44,707 bases of DNA. It comes from Balneolaceae bacterium. GTDB lineage: Bacteria > Bacteroidota > Rhodothermia > Balneolales > Balneolaceae. The DNA is taken from the NCBI GenBank assembly GCA_020832415.1, contig JAFIES010000006.1:1-44707 (forward strand), read 5' to 3'. Position 1 is the stretch's first letter, and the number at the start of each line of letters is the position of its first letter. The notes below the pieces were generated by a model that was not told where the DNA came from, ran no database searches, and worked only from the letters and a program-made list of their open reading frames with translations. The position numbers were made by a program, and so were the translations under genes. Shown here one piece after another: positions 1 through 7,531 of the stretch.

Positions 1-28
1 ATACGTTCAGAGCAGACACCGAAAAATT

Positions 29-44
29 TGGAGGCTAGCCTCCA
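29..44. promoter_or_regulatory. 16-bp perfect palindrome upstream of promoter
   Basis: TGGAGGCTAGCCTCCA is a perfect 16-bp inverted repeat lying about 12 bp before a likely -35 element. It could be a regulator binding site, or the remnant of a hairpin from the upstream unit, which lies outside the window. Confidence 0.35.
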
Positions 45-54
45 TTCAAATGAC

Positions 55-84
55 ATTGACACTGCGTGTCAATATCCATATTGT
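55..84 (+). promoter_or_regulatory. Candidate sigma70-like promoter with overlapping operator palindrome
   Basis: TTGACA (56-61), a 17-bp spacer and TATTGT (79-84) resemble a vegetative promoter reading toward the cupredoxin gene. The -35 box is half of a perfect 7-bp inverted repeat, ATTGACA-ctgcg-TGTCAAT (55-73). A dimeric regulator bound there would compete with RNA polymerase. The promoter and operator roles are inferred from sequence alone. Confidence 0.4.
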
Positions 85-135
85 ATCATTAATCTAAACT
101 AATAAACCTAAATATCGGTCAAGCCAATTCAGGGA

Positions 136-612
136 TTGACATTTTTCTCACTATTCATTCTTCTGCTTTCTATTTCAATCATGGCATGTACGGGAAATTC
201 GGACGCAAATTCTGATGATCCTGAACCTGAAATTGTTATCGAAGGCAGTATCACCATGGATAATAATGGAGCGAGTGAGTATGTAGTCACAGCCATTACC
301 GGCGATGGTGCAGAAGCATCTATCAACTCCCCCAATCCCGAAATTACTTTAGTAATTGGTGGTCGCTACACATTTATAAATAATAGCGGCGCCTCATCAC
401 ATCCCCTTGATTTTAGAAATGAAGATCGTACAAAACTGCTCGGACAGAGCAGAAGCAGCGGTTTCTTTGATGATGATCCGGATGCAGAGATCATTTTTGA
501 AGAAGACACAATAACATTTACACTTACTGAGCAGCTGGCATCCGAACTTTTTGATTACGTCTGCTCATTCCATCCCGGTATGAATGGTTCTGTTTCGGTG
601 ATACAGAATTGA
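136..612 (+). CDS. Cupredoxin-like (type I copper) lipoprotein
   Basis: A 158-residue protein starting at TTG. It begins with a lipoprotein signal peptide: a hydrophobic stretch at residues 3-16, then a lipobox ending SIMAC, so the mature protein would be lipid-anchored at about Cys18. The C-terminal half has a plastocyanin-type layout. A conserved His in SHPLDF is followed near the end by CSFHPGM, which supplies the Cys, His and Met ligands of a type I copper site. Such proteins carry electrons in the periplasm; the redox partner is unknown here. The TTG start is chosen because the later ATG (181) would cut into the lipobox. AGGG lies only a few bases before it, so translation may be weak. 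No partner oxidase genes adjoin it. Confidence 0.75.
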   Translation: MTFFSLFILLLSISIMACTGNSDANSDDPEPEIVIEGSITMDNNGASEYVVTAITGDGAEASINSPNPEITLVIGGRYTFINNSGASSHPLDFRNEDRTKLLGQSRSSGFFDDDPDAEIIFEEDTITFTLTEQLASELFDYVCSFHPGMNGSVSVIQN

Positions 613-849
613 ATAAACGTTAATCCCATTGGCGCGGGAATTTTTGGTATTTATGGCGGCACAAGCGAAACAGAAATGGACTTTTGACCTTTTTCTTTCC
701 ACCCCGCTACATCACATCAAAGTTGAACTATTTCTACCTGAATTATCCATTAATAAAAATTATCCACACACATGTTGATAAATAAGCGGGGGGTCCTTAA
801 CTTGTAAGACTCTGCATCATTTTAAATATTGTTCTAAAAAGTCTGTGTA
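613..849. other. Intergenic region before ffh, with one exact DnaA box
   Basis: This 237-bp gap holds a weak AATCCC/GGGAAT stem near 622-641 followed by TTTTT, possibly a terminator for the cupredoxin gene. It also holds an exact DnaA box, TTATCCACA, at 760-768, with a partial match TTATCCATT at 743-751. The ffh promoter should lie here, but no clear consensus is visible. Confidence 0.35.
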
Positions 850-2190
850 ATGTTTGAAGATTTGTCTTCTAAAATAGAATCAGCTGTACAGACCCTAAAG
901 GGTCAGTCGCGTATAACCGATGTTAACATCGCCGAAACCGTGCGTGAAATCCGCCGTGCACTTCTCGATGCAGATGTAAACCTTGAGGTAGCCCGCCAGT
1001 TTACCAACGATATCAAAGAGACCGTAATGGGCTCTGATGTATTGACCAGTGTAAACCCCGGCCAGCAGTTCACCAAAATCGTCTATGATGAGATGGTGAA
1101 AATTCTGGGTGAAGAGAGAACAGATATCTCAGTAGCTCATACCCCTCCTACTGTAATTTTGGTCGCCGGCCTTCAGGGATCAGGAAAAACCACATTTGTG
1201 GCAAAACTGGCCCGTTATTTAAAGAATGAAAATAACCGGAATCCAATTCTTGCCGCGGCCGATGTATACCGGCCCGCAGCCATCAACCAGCTGAAAACAC
1301 TCGCCGCTGAAATTAACGTGCCGGTTTACTCCATAGAGCAAAAAGATGCTGTTCGCGTTGCCAAAGAGGCTGTATCCATGGCAAAAAGCCTGGCTCTTGA
1401 TACCGTAATAATTGATACGGCCGGCCGCCTGCATGTGGATGAGAAGATGATGGCCGAAGTAGCCGAAATCAAAAAAGCTGTAAATCCCACAGAAATTTTA
1501 TTCGTTGTTGATGCGATGACCGGGCAGGATGCTGTTAATACAGCTAAAGCCTTCAACGAAACCATCAACTTTGATGGCGTGGTACTTTCTAAAATGGATG
1601 GCGATACCAGGGGTGGTGCAGCTCTGTCGATCCGGTCGGTGGTTCAAAAACCGATTAAATTTATGAGTACGGGCGAAAAGCTTGATGCCCTCTCACCCTT
1701 CTACCCCGACAGGCTTGCCCAAAGAATACTTGGCATGGGTGATGTTGTATCTCTTGTTGAAAAAGCACAAAAAGAGTTTGACGAAAAAGAGGCTCAGGAT
1801 CTTCAGAAAAAAATTCGATCTGAAAAATTTGACCTCGAAGATTTTCTCGAGCAGATTCAGAAGATCAAAAAGATGGGAAGCATCTCTGACCTGGTAGGTA
1901 TGATACCCGGCGCAAGCAAAGCTGTTCAGGATGCCGATTTGAGTGAAGATACTTTTAAGCCTATTGAAGCAATTATCTACTCGATGACCCCGGAAGAACG
2001 TGCTGACCCAGGCCTGTTGAACGGAAGCCGCCGAAAACGAATAGCCAAAGGTTCCGGCACAACTGTTCGGGAAATCAACGAGCTGATGAAGCAGTTCGAA
2101 CAGATGAAGAAAATGATGAAAACCATGAGCAAGATGGGGAAAATGGGCCGGGCCATGGAAGGGTTAAAAAATCTGCCGTTTGGCAAATAA
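850..2190 (+). CDS. ffh: Signal recognition particle protein Ffh (SRP54)
   Basis: A 446-residue SRP GTPase that binds 4.5S RNA and delivers ribosomes carrying hydrophobic nascent chains to FtsY at the membrane. The N-terminal helical domain (1-90) precedes the GTPase: P-loop GLQGSGKTT near residue 107, DTAGRL near 190, SKMDGD near 247. The methionine-rich M domain occupies about 310-446 (repeated MKKMMKTMSKMGKMG pattern) and ends in a typical NLPF segment. Length is normal for bacteria. It is the first gene of the conserved ffh-rpsP-rimM-trmD-rplS cluster, separated from rpsP by about 86 bp. The ATG has no strong Shine-Dalgarno sequence. Confidence 0.98.
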   Translation: MFEDLSSKIESAVQTLKGQSRITDVNIAETVREIRRALLDADVNLEVARQFTNDIKETVMGSDVLTSVNPGQQFTKIVYDEMVKILGEERTDISVAHTPPTVILVAGLQGSGKTTFVAKLARYLKNENNRNPILAAADVYRPAAINQLKTLAAEINVPVYSIEQKDAVRVAKEAVSMAKSLALDTVIIDTAGRLHVDEKMMAEVAEIKKAVNPTEILFVVDAMTGQDAVNTAKAFNETINFDGVVLSKMDGDTRGGAALSIRSVVQKPIKFMSTGEKLDALSPFYPDRLAQRILGMGDVVSLVEKAQKEFDEKEAQDLQKKIRSEKFDLEDFLEQIQKIKKMGSISDLVGMIPGASKAVQDADLSEDTFKPIEAIIYSMTPEERADPGLLNGSRRKRIAKGSGTTVREINELMKQFEQMKKMMKTMSKMGKMGRAMEGLKNLPFGK

Positions 2191-2276
2191 ACAACGAATG
2201 TTTGGCCGGATTGCACAATGTGCATAACGGCAACAAAAAAACGTATAGTAAAACATAAACACACAGGAACAAACCA

Positions 2277-3230
2277 TTGATTAAATTACGATTACAACGA
2301 AAAGGAAGAAAAAAGAGGCCTTTTTATCACATTGTGGTTGCTGACAGCCGCTCACCGAGAGATGGCCGAATCATCGAAAAACTTGGCCGTTTTGATAACG
2401 TTAGTGAAAACCAGGAGCTCGTCTATGATGAAGAGCGCGTTATCCACTGGCTGAAAATCGGGGCACAGCCAAGTGATACAGTTCGCAATATTCTGAAACA
2501 TGAAGGCATACTCTACAAAATGCACCTGATGCGCTGGGGCAAATCAGACGAAGAGATTGAAGCCGCTCTTGAAGAGTGGAAAGCTGCTCGTGAAGCTAAA
2601 AAATCTGAAACAGCCGTTAGCCGCAAAGCAAAACAGAAAGACGTTCTGAAAGCAGAAGAGCAAGAGTACAAAAAACAGCTTGAAGAGAAAGCTGCCGCTG
2701 CTGCCAAAGAACTTGAAAAGAAAAAAGAAGCTGAAGCCAAAGCAGCCGAAGAAGCCGCTGCTGCTGAAGCAGAAAAAGAGGAAGCGAAGGCTGAAGAGCC
2801 CGCAGCCGAAGTTGCTGACGAAGCTCCTGCTGCTGAAGAAAAAGCAGAAAAGGAAGAAGTTAAAGCCGAGGAACCTGTTGCAGAAGAGGTGAAAGCCGAA
2901 GAAACTGAAGAAGCTCCTGCTGAAGAGCCTGTTGTAGCAAAAGAGGAAGAGGCCCCAGTTAAAGAAGAGGAGCCGAAAGATGAAGCTAAAGCAGAAGAGA
3001 CTCCTGTCGAAGAGGAAGCACCCGCTGAGAAAGAAGAAGTGAAGGCTGAAGAAGAAGTTAAAGAGGAGAAAGCGGAAGCTGACTCAAAACAACTTTCAAC
3101 CGATATGAACGCCAACGAGGCAATCGACCACATAAAAAACACCCCTGTTGAAGATCTGAAAGGTTTTGTGCCTGAAGACGAAGAGCGTGTTACTGTGCAG
3201 CGAGCCTGGGAAAGCAAACAAGAAGAATAA
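2277..3230 (+). CDS. rpsP: 30S ribosomal protein S16 with long Glu/Ala/Lys-rich C-terminal extension
   Basis: Residues 1-80 are a standard S16: the start IKLRLQRKGRKKRPFYHIVV is diagnostic. Bacterial S16 is usually 80-100 residues, whereas this protein has 317. After a helical linker (about 90-140), residues 140-275 are low-complexity and acidic, made of A/E/K/P runs such as KAEEPAAEV and EEAPAEEP. The last 40 residues return to ordinary composition (from MNANEAIDHIKNTPVEDL). That ending resembles a small helical module and may be conserved. The TTG start has AGGA 8 bases upstream and aligns with the family N-terminus. The gene lies between ffh and rimM in the usual order; rimM starts 14 bp later. 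Extended S16 proteins occur in Bacteroidota relatives. The role of this tail is unknown. Confidence 0.95.
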   Translation: MIKLRLQRKGRKKRPFYHIVVADSRSPRDGRIIEKLGRFDNVSENQELVYDEERVIHWLKIGAQPSDTVRNILKHEGILYKMHLMRWGKSDEEIEAALEEWKAAREAKKSETAVSRKAKQKDVLKAEEQEYKKQLEEKAAAAAKELEKKKEAEAKAAEEAAAAEAEKEEAKAEEPAAEVADEAPAAEEKAEKEEVKAEEPVAEEVKAEETEEAPAEEPVVAKEEEAPVKEEEPKDEAKAEETPVEEEAPAEKEEVKAEEEVKEEKAEADSKQLSTDMNANEAIDHIKNTPVEDLKGFVPEDEERVTVQRAWESKQEE

Positions 3231-3244
3231 GAAATAAGCCGGCT

Positions 3245-3790
3245 ATGGCACCATTAGCTAAAGACCGGTTTATTGAAATAGGAAGAATCGGAAAACCTCG
3301 CGGTCTTGACGGAGTTGTCCGATTTATGCCAAATGAAAACTTTACTGATGGTTTGCTTGAACAGGCTGAAATTCTCTACATGAGAAACAGCCGGGCTGAT
3401 TTGGTGCCTGCACGAATTCTATCTGTGCAAACCGAAGCCAAGCGAAACCAACAGACGTTCTTTGTAAAATTTGATATGATTACCGGCCGCAGCGATGCAG
3501 AAGCAGCAATGAACAGGGCCTTGTTTGCAGACAGAAATGAGTTAGAAAGTCTGCTTATACCTGATCATTCCGAAGAAGAAAACAGCATTGCTGGCTACAC
3601 AATTTGGTACGATGGCAAGAAGTTTGGCGAGGTTCTGGATATTATTGAAAATCCGGCACATCCCATTATCGAAACACGCCACACCATTGGCTCTTTATTA
3701 ATACCAATGGTTAATGAGTATGTAGAACATACCGATCATGAAAAACAGATTGTGTACTGTAAAAACCTGAACCAGTTAACCGATCTCTGA
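3245..3790 (+). CDS. rimM: 16S rRNA processing protein RimM
   Basis: A 181-residue maturation factor for the 30S subunit head; in known systems it binds S19 and assists 16S rRNA processing. The N-terminal barrel domain starts with IGRIGKPRGLDGVVRF, the RimM signature in which the more usual HG is replaced by RG. The C-terminal PRC-barrel spans about 115-180 (GYTIWYDGKKFGEVLDI, then SLLIPMVNEYV). Length and position, 14 bp after rpsP and 3 bp before trmD, fit a co-transcribed cluster. Confidence 0.95.
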   Translation: MAPLAKDRFIEIGRIGKPRGLDGVVRFMPNENFTDGLLEQAEILYMRNSRADLVPARILSVQTEAKRNQQTFFVKFDMITGRSDAEAAMNRALFADRNELESLLIPDHSEEENSIAGYTIWYDGKKFGEVLDIIENPAHPIIETRHTIGSLLIPMVNEYVEHTDHEKQIVYCKNLNQLTDL

Positions 3791-3793
3791 ATA

Positions 3794-4489
3794 ATGCTTA
3801 GGATTGATATACTATCAGCTGTTCCGGACCTTTTAAAAAGTCCGCTCGAACACAGCATTATCGGAAGAGCCCGGCAGAACAACCTGGTTCACATTGAGAT
3901 CCATGATCTTCGTGATTACTCAACCGATCGCCATAAAAAAATTGATGATTATCAATATGGCGGAGGAGCAGGAATGGTTTTAACGCCACAGCCCATTTTC
4001 GACTGCATTGAAAAACTAACATCAGAACGTGCGTATGATGAGATAATCTTTACAGCACCGGATGGAGAAGTCTTTGAACAGAAGCATGCAAATGAACTCT
4101 CCATCAAACAGAATCTGATGATTTTATGCGGCCATTATAAAGGAGTTGACCAGCGAGTACGCGATGAACTGATTACCCGGGAATTTTCTATCGGGGATTA
4201 TGTACTTTCAGGTGGTGAATTACCGGCAATGGTTATGGCCGATGCGATAACCCGGTTACTTCCCGGCGCATTGGGAGATGCTGAAAGCGCGCTGACAGAC
4301 TCATTTCAGGATGATCTTTTGGAAGCTCCTGTTTATACCAGGCCTGCTGAATTTAAAGGATTAAGAGTTCCTGAAATATTGCGCTCCGGTGATCATAAAA
4401 AAGTAGATCAATGGCGTTTTGATAATGCCCTTAAACGAACAAAACAAAGAAGACCGGATTTATACAAAAATTTTAAAAAGAAAAACTAA
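3794..4489 (+). CDS. trmD: tRNA (guanine-N1-)-methyltransferase TrmD
   Basis: A 231-residue SPOUT-class enzyme that uses S-adenosylmethionine to make m1G37 in tRNA, preventing +1 frameshifting. Motifs include the N-terminal [17 protein letters not shown] near residue 55, [15 protein letters not shown] and [19 protein letters not shown], which form the trefoil-knot SAM site. The C-terminal domain ends with RRPDLYK. The start codon lies 3 bp after the rimM stop, so translation is probably coupled. Confidence 0.97.
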   Translation: MLRIDILSAVPDLLKSPLEHSIIGRARQNNLVHIEIHDLRDYSTDRHKKIDDYQYGGGAGMVLTPQPIFDCIEKLTSERAYDEIIFTAPDGEVFEQKHANELSIKQNLMILCGHYKGVDQRVRDELITREFSIGDYVLSGGELPAMVMADAITRLLPGALGDAESALTDSFQDDLLEAPVYTRPAEFKGLRVPEILRSGDHKKVDQWRFDNALKRTKQRRPDLYKNFKKKN

Positions 4490-4512
4490 AGCCCAGTAAC
4501 AAGGACACAACC

Positions 4513-4881
4513 ATGGATAAAATTAAATTAGTTGAACAGACCGTTGTACGCGACGACCTGCCTGAATTTAAAGCAGGCGACACAGTAAACGTTCACTACC
4601 GAGTTAGGGAAGGTGAGAAAGAGCGTATTCAGCAGTACGAAGGCGTTGTAATCAACGAACGCGGAAGCGGATCAAACAAAACCTTTATTGTTCGAAAGAT
4701 GTCGGGCAGTGTAGGTGTTGAGCGTATTTTCCCGCTATACTCACCATTTATTGCAAAGATTGAAGTGAAAAAACGCGGTAAAGTGAGACGTTCAAAACTG
4801 TTCTATCTCAGAGACCTTCGTGGTAAAGCTGCTCGTATTAAAGAGAAAGAGTCAGTGAATACCAAAAAGACAAAGAAATAG
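4513..4881 (+). CDS. rplS: 50S ribosomal protein L19
   Basis: A 122-residue L19, located at the 30S-50S interface. The signatures F(K)[26 protein letters not shown] and [21 protein letters not shown] are all present. An AAGGA motif lies about 8 bp before the ATG. It is the last gene of the ffh-rpsP-rimM-trmD-rplS cluster, and a hairpin terminator follows directly. Confidence 0.97.
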   Translation: MDKIKLVEQTVVRDDLPEFKAGDTVNVHYRVREGEKERIQQYEGVVINERGSGSNKTFIVRKMSGSVGVERIFPLYSPFIAKIEVKKRGKVRRSKLFYLRDLRGKAARIKEKESVNTKKTKK

Positions 4882-4891
4882 CTTTTAATTT

Positions 4892-4923
4892 GGCGGTGTA
4901 ATTTAAAACATCGCCATTTTTTT
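4892..4923 (+). terminator. Rho-independent terminator after rplS
   Basis: GGCGGTG (4892-4898) pairs with CATCGCC (4909-4915) with one G-U pair and a 10-nt loop, followed by seven T residues. It sits 10 bp after the rplS stop, so it closes the ribosomal/SRP cluster. Confidence 0.85.
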
Positions 4924-5171
4924 GCGCTGTACTGCCTGTTTCGCAGTAATGCCAGGGTATTCAATGGCCTGCATCACTTCAATTTAATGTGTGCTTAACA
5001 ATGCCCGCCGTAATTTCACAGCTTTCTCATAAAAGTTGTTTATCGTCATATAACAGGCCGTAAAGAAATTCGTCCATCAGCCCCGTTATGATTTATCAAC
5101 CCGTTGGCTAGATGTTTTTTTATCGCTGATTGCATTCACATATCATTGAAGTAACTAACCATTATTAAGAA

Positions 5172-5726
5172 ATGAATATCATTCTATTTGGCCCTCCCGG
5201 AGCCGGAAAAGGTACTCAGGCAGAGAAAATGATTTCTCATTACAACCTTCCCCATCTCTCAACCGGAAATATTTTCCGAGAGAACATCAAAAACAAAACA
5301 GAACTTGGAAAAAAAGTAACCTTAATTCTCGATGCCGGTAAACTGGTTCCTGATGAAACCGTTGTTGAGCTTGTTACAGATGAGCTTAAAAAAGAGAAGT
5401 ACAAGAGTGGTGTTATTTTTGATGGTTTTCCAAGAACTGTAAAACAGGCTGAAGAATTGGATACCTATCTTCAGGCAAATGGTGAAAATATTGATACTTT
5501 CATCACCCTGAATGTGCCCGAACAGGAATTGATCGATCGCATTTTAAGCCGTGGTCAGGGACGATCAGACGATACACCGGAGAAAATTAAGACCCGCCTG
5601 CAGGTTTATCGTGATGAAACGGAGCCTGTTCTTAATCACTACAAGAATAAGGATGTAGTGAAAGAGATTGATGGTGTCGGCACAATTGAAGAGATTTTTG
5701 AGCGAATTACATCTGCTCTTTCTTAA
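5172..5726 (+). CDS. adk: Adenylate kinase (short form)
   Basis: A 184-residue nucleoside monophosphate kinase interconverting AMP + ATP and 2 ADP. The P-loop GPPGAGKGT is at residues 7-15, the NMP-binding region LSTGNIFREN follows, then GFPRTVKQAEEL and the LID arginines in SRGQGRSDDTPEKIKTRL. Its length and the missing zinc-finger LID insertion place it in the short adenylate kinases. The 290-bp upstream gap shows no recognised element beyond the rplS terminator. The stop overlaps the stop of the convergent metalloenzyme gene by 4 bases. Confidence 0.96.
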   Translation: MNIILFGPPGAGKGTQAEKMISHYNLPHLSTGNIFRENIKNKTELGKKVTLILDAGKLVPDETVVELVTDELKKEKYKSGVIFDGFPRTVKQAEELDTYLQANGENIDTFITLNVPEQELIDRILSRGQGRSDDTPEKIKTRLQVYRDETEPVLNHYKNKDVVKEIDGVGTIEEIFERITSALS

Positions 5727-6619
5727 CTCTTTTCTAAAACTCTGAGAATTCCCGGGGTTACATCCAGAATGCTTTTCGCTTCTGAGAATGGTTCCGTATC
5801 TCCTGCTACAAAGAGAGGTACCGGATTCCGGGTATGAGTTTTTGTTGACAGATCTTCGATATTTCCGTGATCGCTGCATATCACAAGCGTATCATCCGGT
5901 TTTTTATTTTTTATGATCTGCATCAGGAAACGGTCTAACACCATCAGAACTTTATCAGCCATTTCTCTGTCCTGAGCATGGCCTGCCTTATCTGTGAGGT
6001 AATATTCATATAGAACCAGATCGTAAGCGTTCAGGGCATTCAGGGCTCTTTCTGCTGCATCCTCCGGATCGATAGATGGCACATCAAGATTAAGCATGCT
6101 CCTCCAGGCCGATTGAACAATTTCAGCGGTGATTGCTCTCTCCTCCAAAACATCCTGAAGTCTGTTCAGGCGCAGGTTCGCTGATTTAGTCATCAGTGTG
6201 GTACAGCTCCAACGATCTCTTTTTTCTGATTTTTCAAAAAAAATATCGGGATATGCATTTAGAAAATGTGCACTTTTTCCCATTTCGATAGCTTTATGAA
6301 AGACACTCTTTTTCCTGAGAAGCGGTTTAATTTTTGAGTGAGGAAACGGCCCGAAATGTTTCCCTATTTTTTTTGAAGCATTGATGCCTGTAAACAGTGA
6401 TGTTTGTCCGGTGCCGCTTTGTGGTAACCCTTCAACATCAAGATTGGCATCTGTTTTTTTAAACAAAATGCCATTTTTCTTTACTTCTTCGCACTCTATA
6501 TGTACACCCATACAGCTCGTGAAATAGGAAAATGAGTGAAGATTTTCTGAAGCTAATGGATTCAGGGTTGAATTTTCTCCAATCCCCACACCATCAATAA
6601 ATATAAAAAGCACTGACAT
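5723..6619 (-). CDS. Alkaline-phosphatase-fold metalloenzyme (phosphoglycerate mutase/phosphopentomutase-like)
   Basis: A 298-residue protein with the metal-site pattern of the alkaline phosphatase/iPGM superfamily: FIDGVGIG near residue 9 (first metal Asp), GTGQTSLFTG near 70 (Thr at the nucleophile position), DKAGHAQD near 210 and CSDHGNIED near 250, then a late His in THTRNPVP. It is shorter than true cofactor-independent phosphoglycerate mutase (about 510 residues), so the substrate is undetermined. Its ATG overlaps the dtd stop by one base (TAATG), implying translational coupling. Its stop overlaps adk on the other strand. Confidence 0.8.
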   Translation of the reverse strand: MSVLFIFIDGVGIGENSTLNPLASENLHSFSYFTSCMGVHIECEEVKKNGILFKKTDANLDVEGLPQSGTGQTSLFTGINASKKIGKHFGPFPHSKIKPLLRKKSVFHKAIEMGKSAHFLNAYPDIFFEKSEKRDRWSCTTLMTKSANLRLNRLQDVLEERAITAEIVQSAWRSMLNLDVPSIDPEDAAERALNALNAYDLVLYEYYLTDKAGHAQDREMADKVLMVLDRFLMQIIKNKKPDDTLVICSDHGNIEDLSTKTHTRNPVPLFVAGDTEPFSEAKSILDVTPGILRVLEKS

Positions 6620-7059
6620 TACTTCTCCAATATAAGGGTAACGGGCCCATCATTAACAAGTTCAACATCCATCATCGCCCCAAACTCACCGGATTCAACT
6701 TTTAAGTTATTCTCTTTCTTTAGTTTCTCAATCATATATTCGTACAAGGGTTCAGCAACTTCAGGCCGTGCTGCCTCAATAAAACTGGGCCGCGTTCCTT
6801 TTTTTGAATTCCCGTAAAGTGTGAATTGAGAAACAACCAACAATCCTCCATCAATATCTTTTACAGATCGGTTCATTTTACCATCATCATCCTCAAAAAT
6901 TCTGAGTTTTGGGATTTTTGAGCAACACCAGTCAGCTTGTTCTTTCGTGTCCGTTTCGTGAATCCCCACAAGCAGCAATAATCCTCTCTTAATTTTTCCG
7001 GATACTTCTCCATTTATGGTTACAGACGCTCTGCTTACTCGCTGAATAACTATTCTCAT
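6619..7059 (-). CDS. dtd: D-aminoacyl-tRNA deacylase
   Basis: A 146-residue DTD that hydrolyses D-amino acids from mischarged tRNA. It starts MRIVIQRVSRASVTING, the usual N-terminus. It carries SQFTLYGNSKKGTRPSF with the active-site Ser-Gln-Phe-Thr, and NDGPVTL near the end, corresponding to the cross-dimer Gly-Pro motif. An upstream in-frame start (7149) would add 30 residues unlike the family and running into the DnaA-box region, so the ATG at 7057-7059 is preferred. It forms a two-gene unit with the downstream metalloenzyme. Confidence 0.95.
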   Translation of the reverse strand: MRIVIQRVSRASVTINGEVSGKIKRGLLLLVGIHETDTKEQADWCCSKIPKLRIFEDDDGKMNRSVKDIDGGLLVVSQFTLYGNSKKGTRPSFIEAARPEVAEPLYEYMIEKLKKENNLKVESGEFGAMMDVELVNDGPVTLILEK

Positions 7060-7531
7060 ATGTGGGAAACTATGTGGATAAAGATGGTTTAAGTTGTTGG
7101 TAACAAAAATAAATCTGATTTCAGTAAATCTATCCACATTGATTAACAATTAAAACCAATTATCCACACTCAAAAAGAATAACTTTTTATGTGGACGGTT
7201 TAATTTCTATTTATAGGTGCAACTAATATGGAATGTTAATTACTAATCAATTGACTCTATAACATATTGATATTACTAAACAGGTTATTCACAAAATTAT
7301 TAACAATTACACATAAGTTATAAAGTTCATCCTGATAAAAAAGTTATACACTTCTTAACACTGTTCTACTACTATACTACAAAATTTACAATCCAATACT
7401 TTTCGTTAACTCCTGTGGATAACCCCCTTCATTTTGTCAAAATGTGAAGTCTCATTCTTTCTATATTTCAAACCGTTCGTTTTACAATACAATTTCTTAA
7501 CAGATACTTTTAACAGCAAAAGAGACATACA
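7060..7531. other. Candidate replication origin (DnaA-box cluster, AT-rich)
   Basis: This 472-bp divergent intergenic region holds four exact DnaA boxes (TTATNCACA): 7073-7081 (minus), 7160-7168 (plus), 7285-7293 (plus) and 7414-7422 (minus). Near-matches are CTATCCACA at 7130-7138 and TTATACACT at 7344-7352. Between them, 7200-7400 is very AT-rich, which would suit a DNA-unwinding element. dtd and purM point away from it. No dnaA or other replication gene lies in the window, so the origin role is inferred from box density alone. Confidence 0.65.

Noticed and set aside
2513-3217. 234-codon minus-strand open frame inside rpsP.
   Set aside because: It is a Ser/Ala/Phe-rich mirror of the Glu/Ala/Lys-rich S16 tail, produced by GAA/GCT codon bias.
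7060-7149. N-terminal extension of dtd from an upstream start at 7149.
   Set aside because: The 30 extra residues are unlike the family and are encoded by DnaA-box DNA; the ATG at 7059 gives the canonical MRIVIQRV start.
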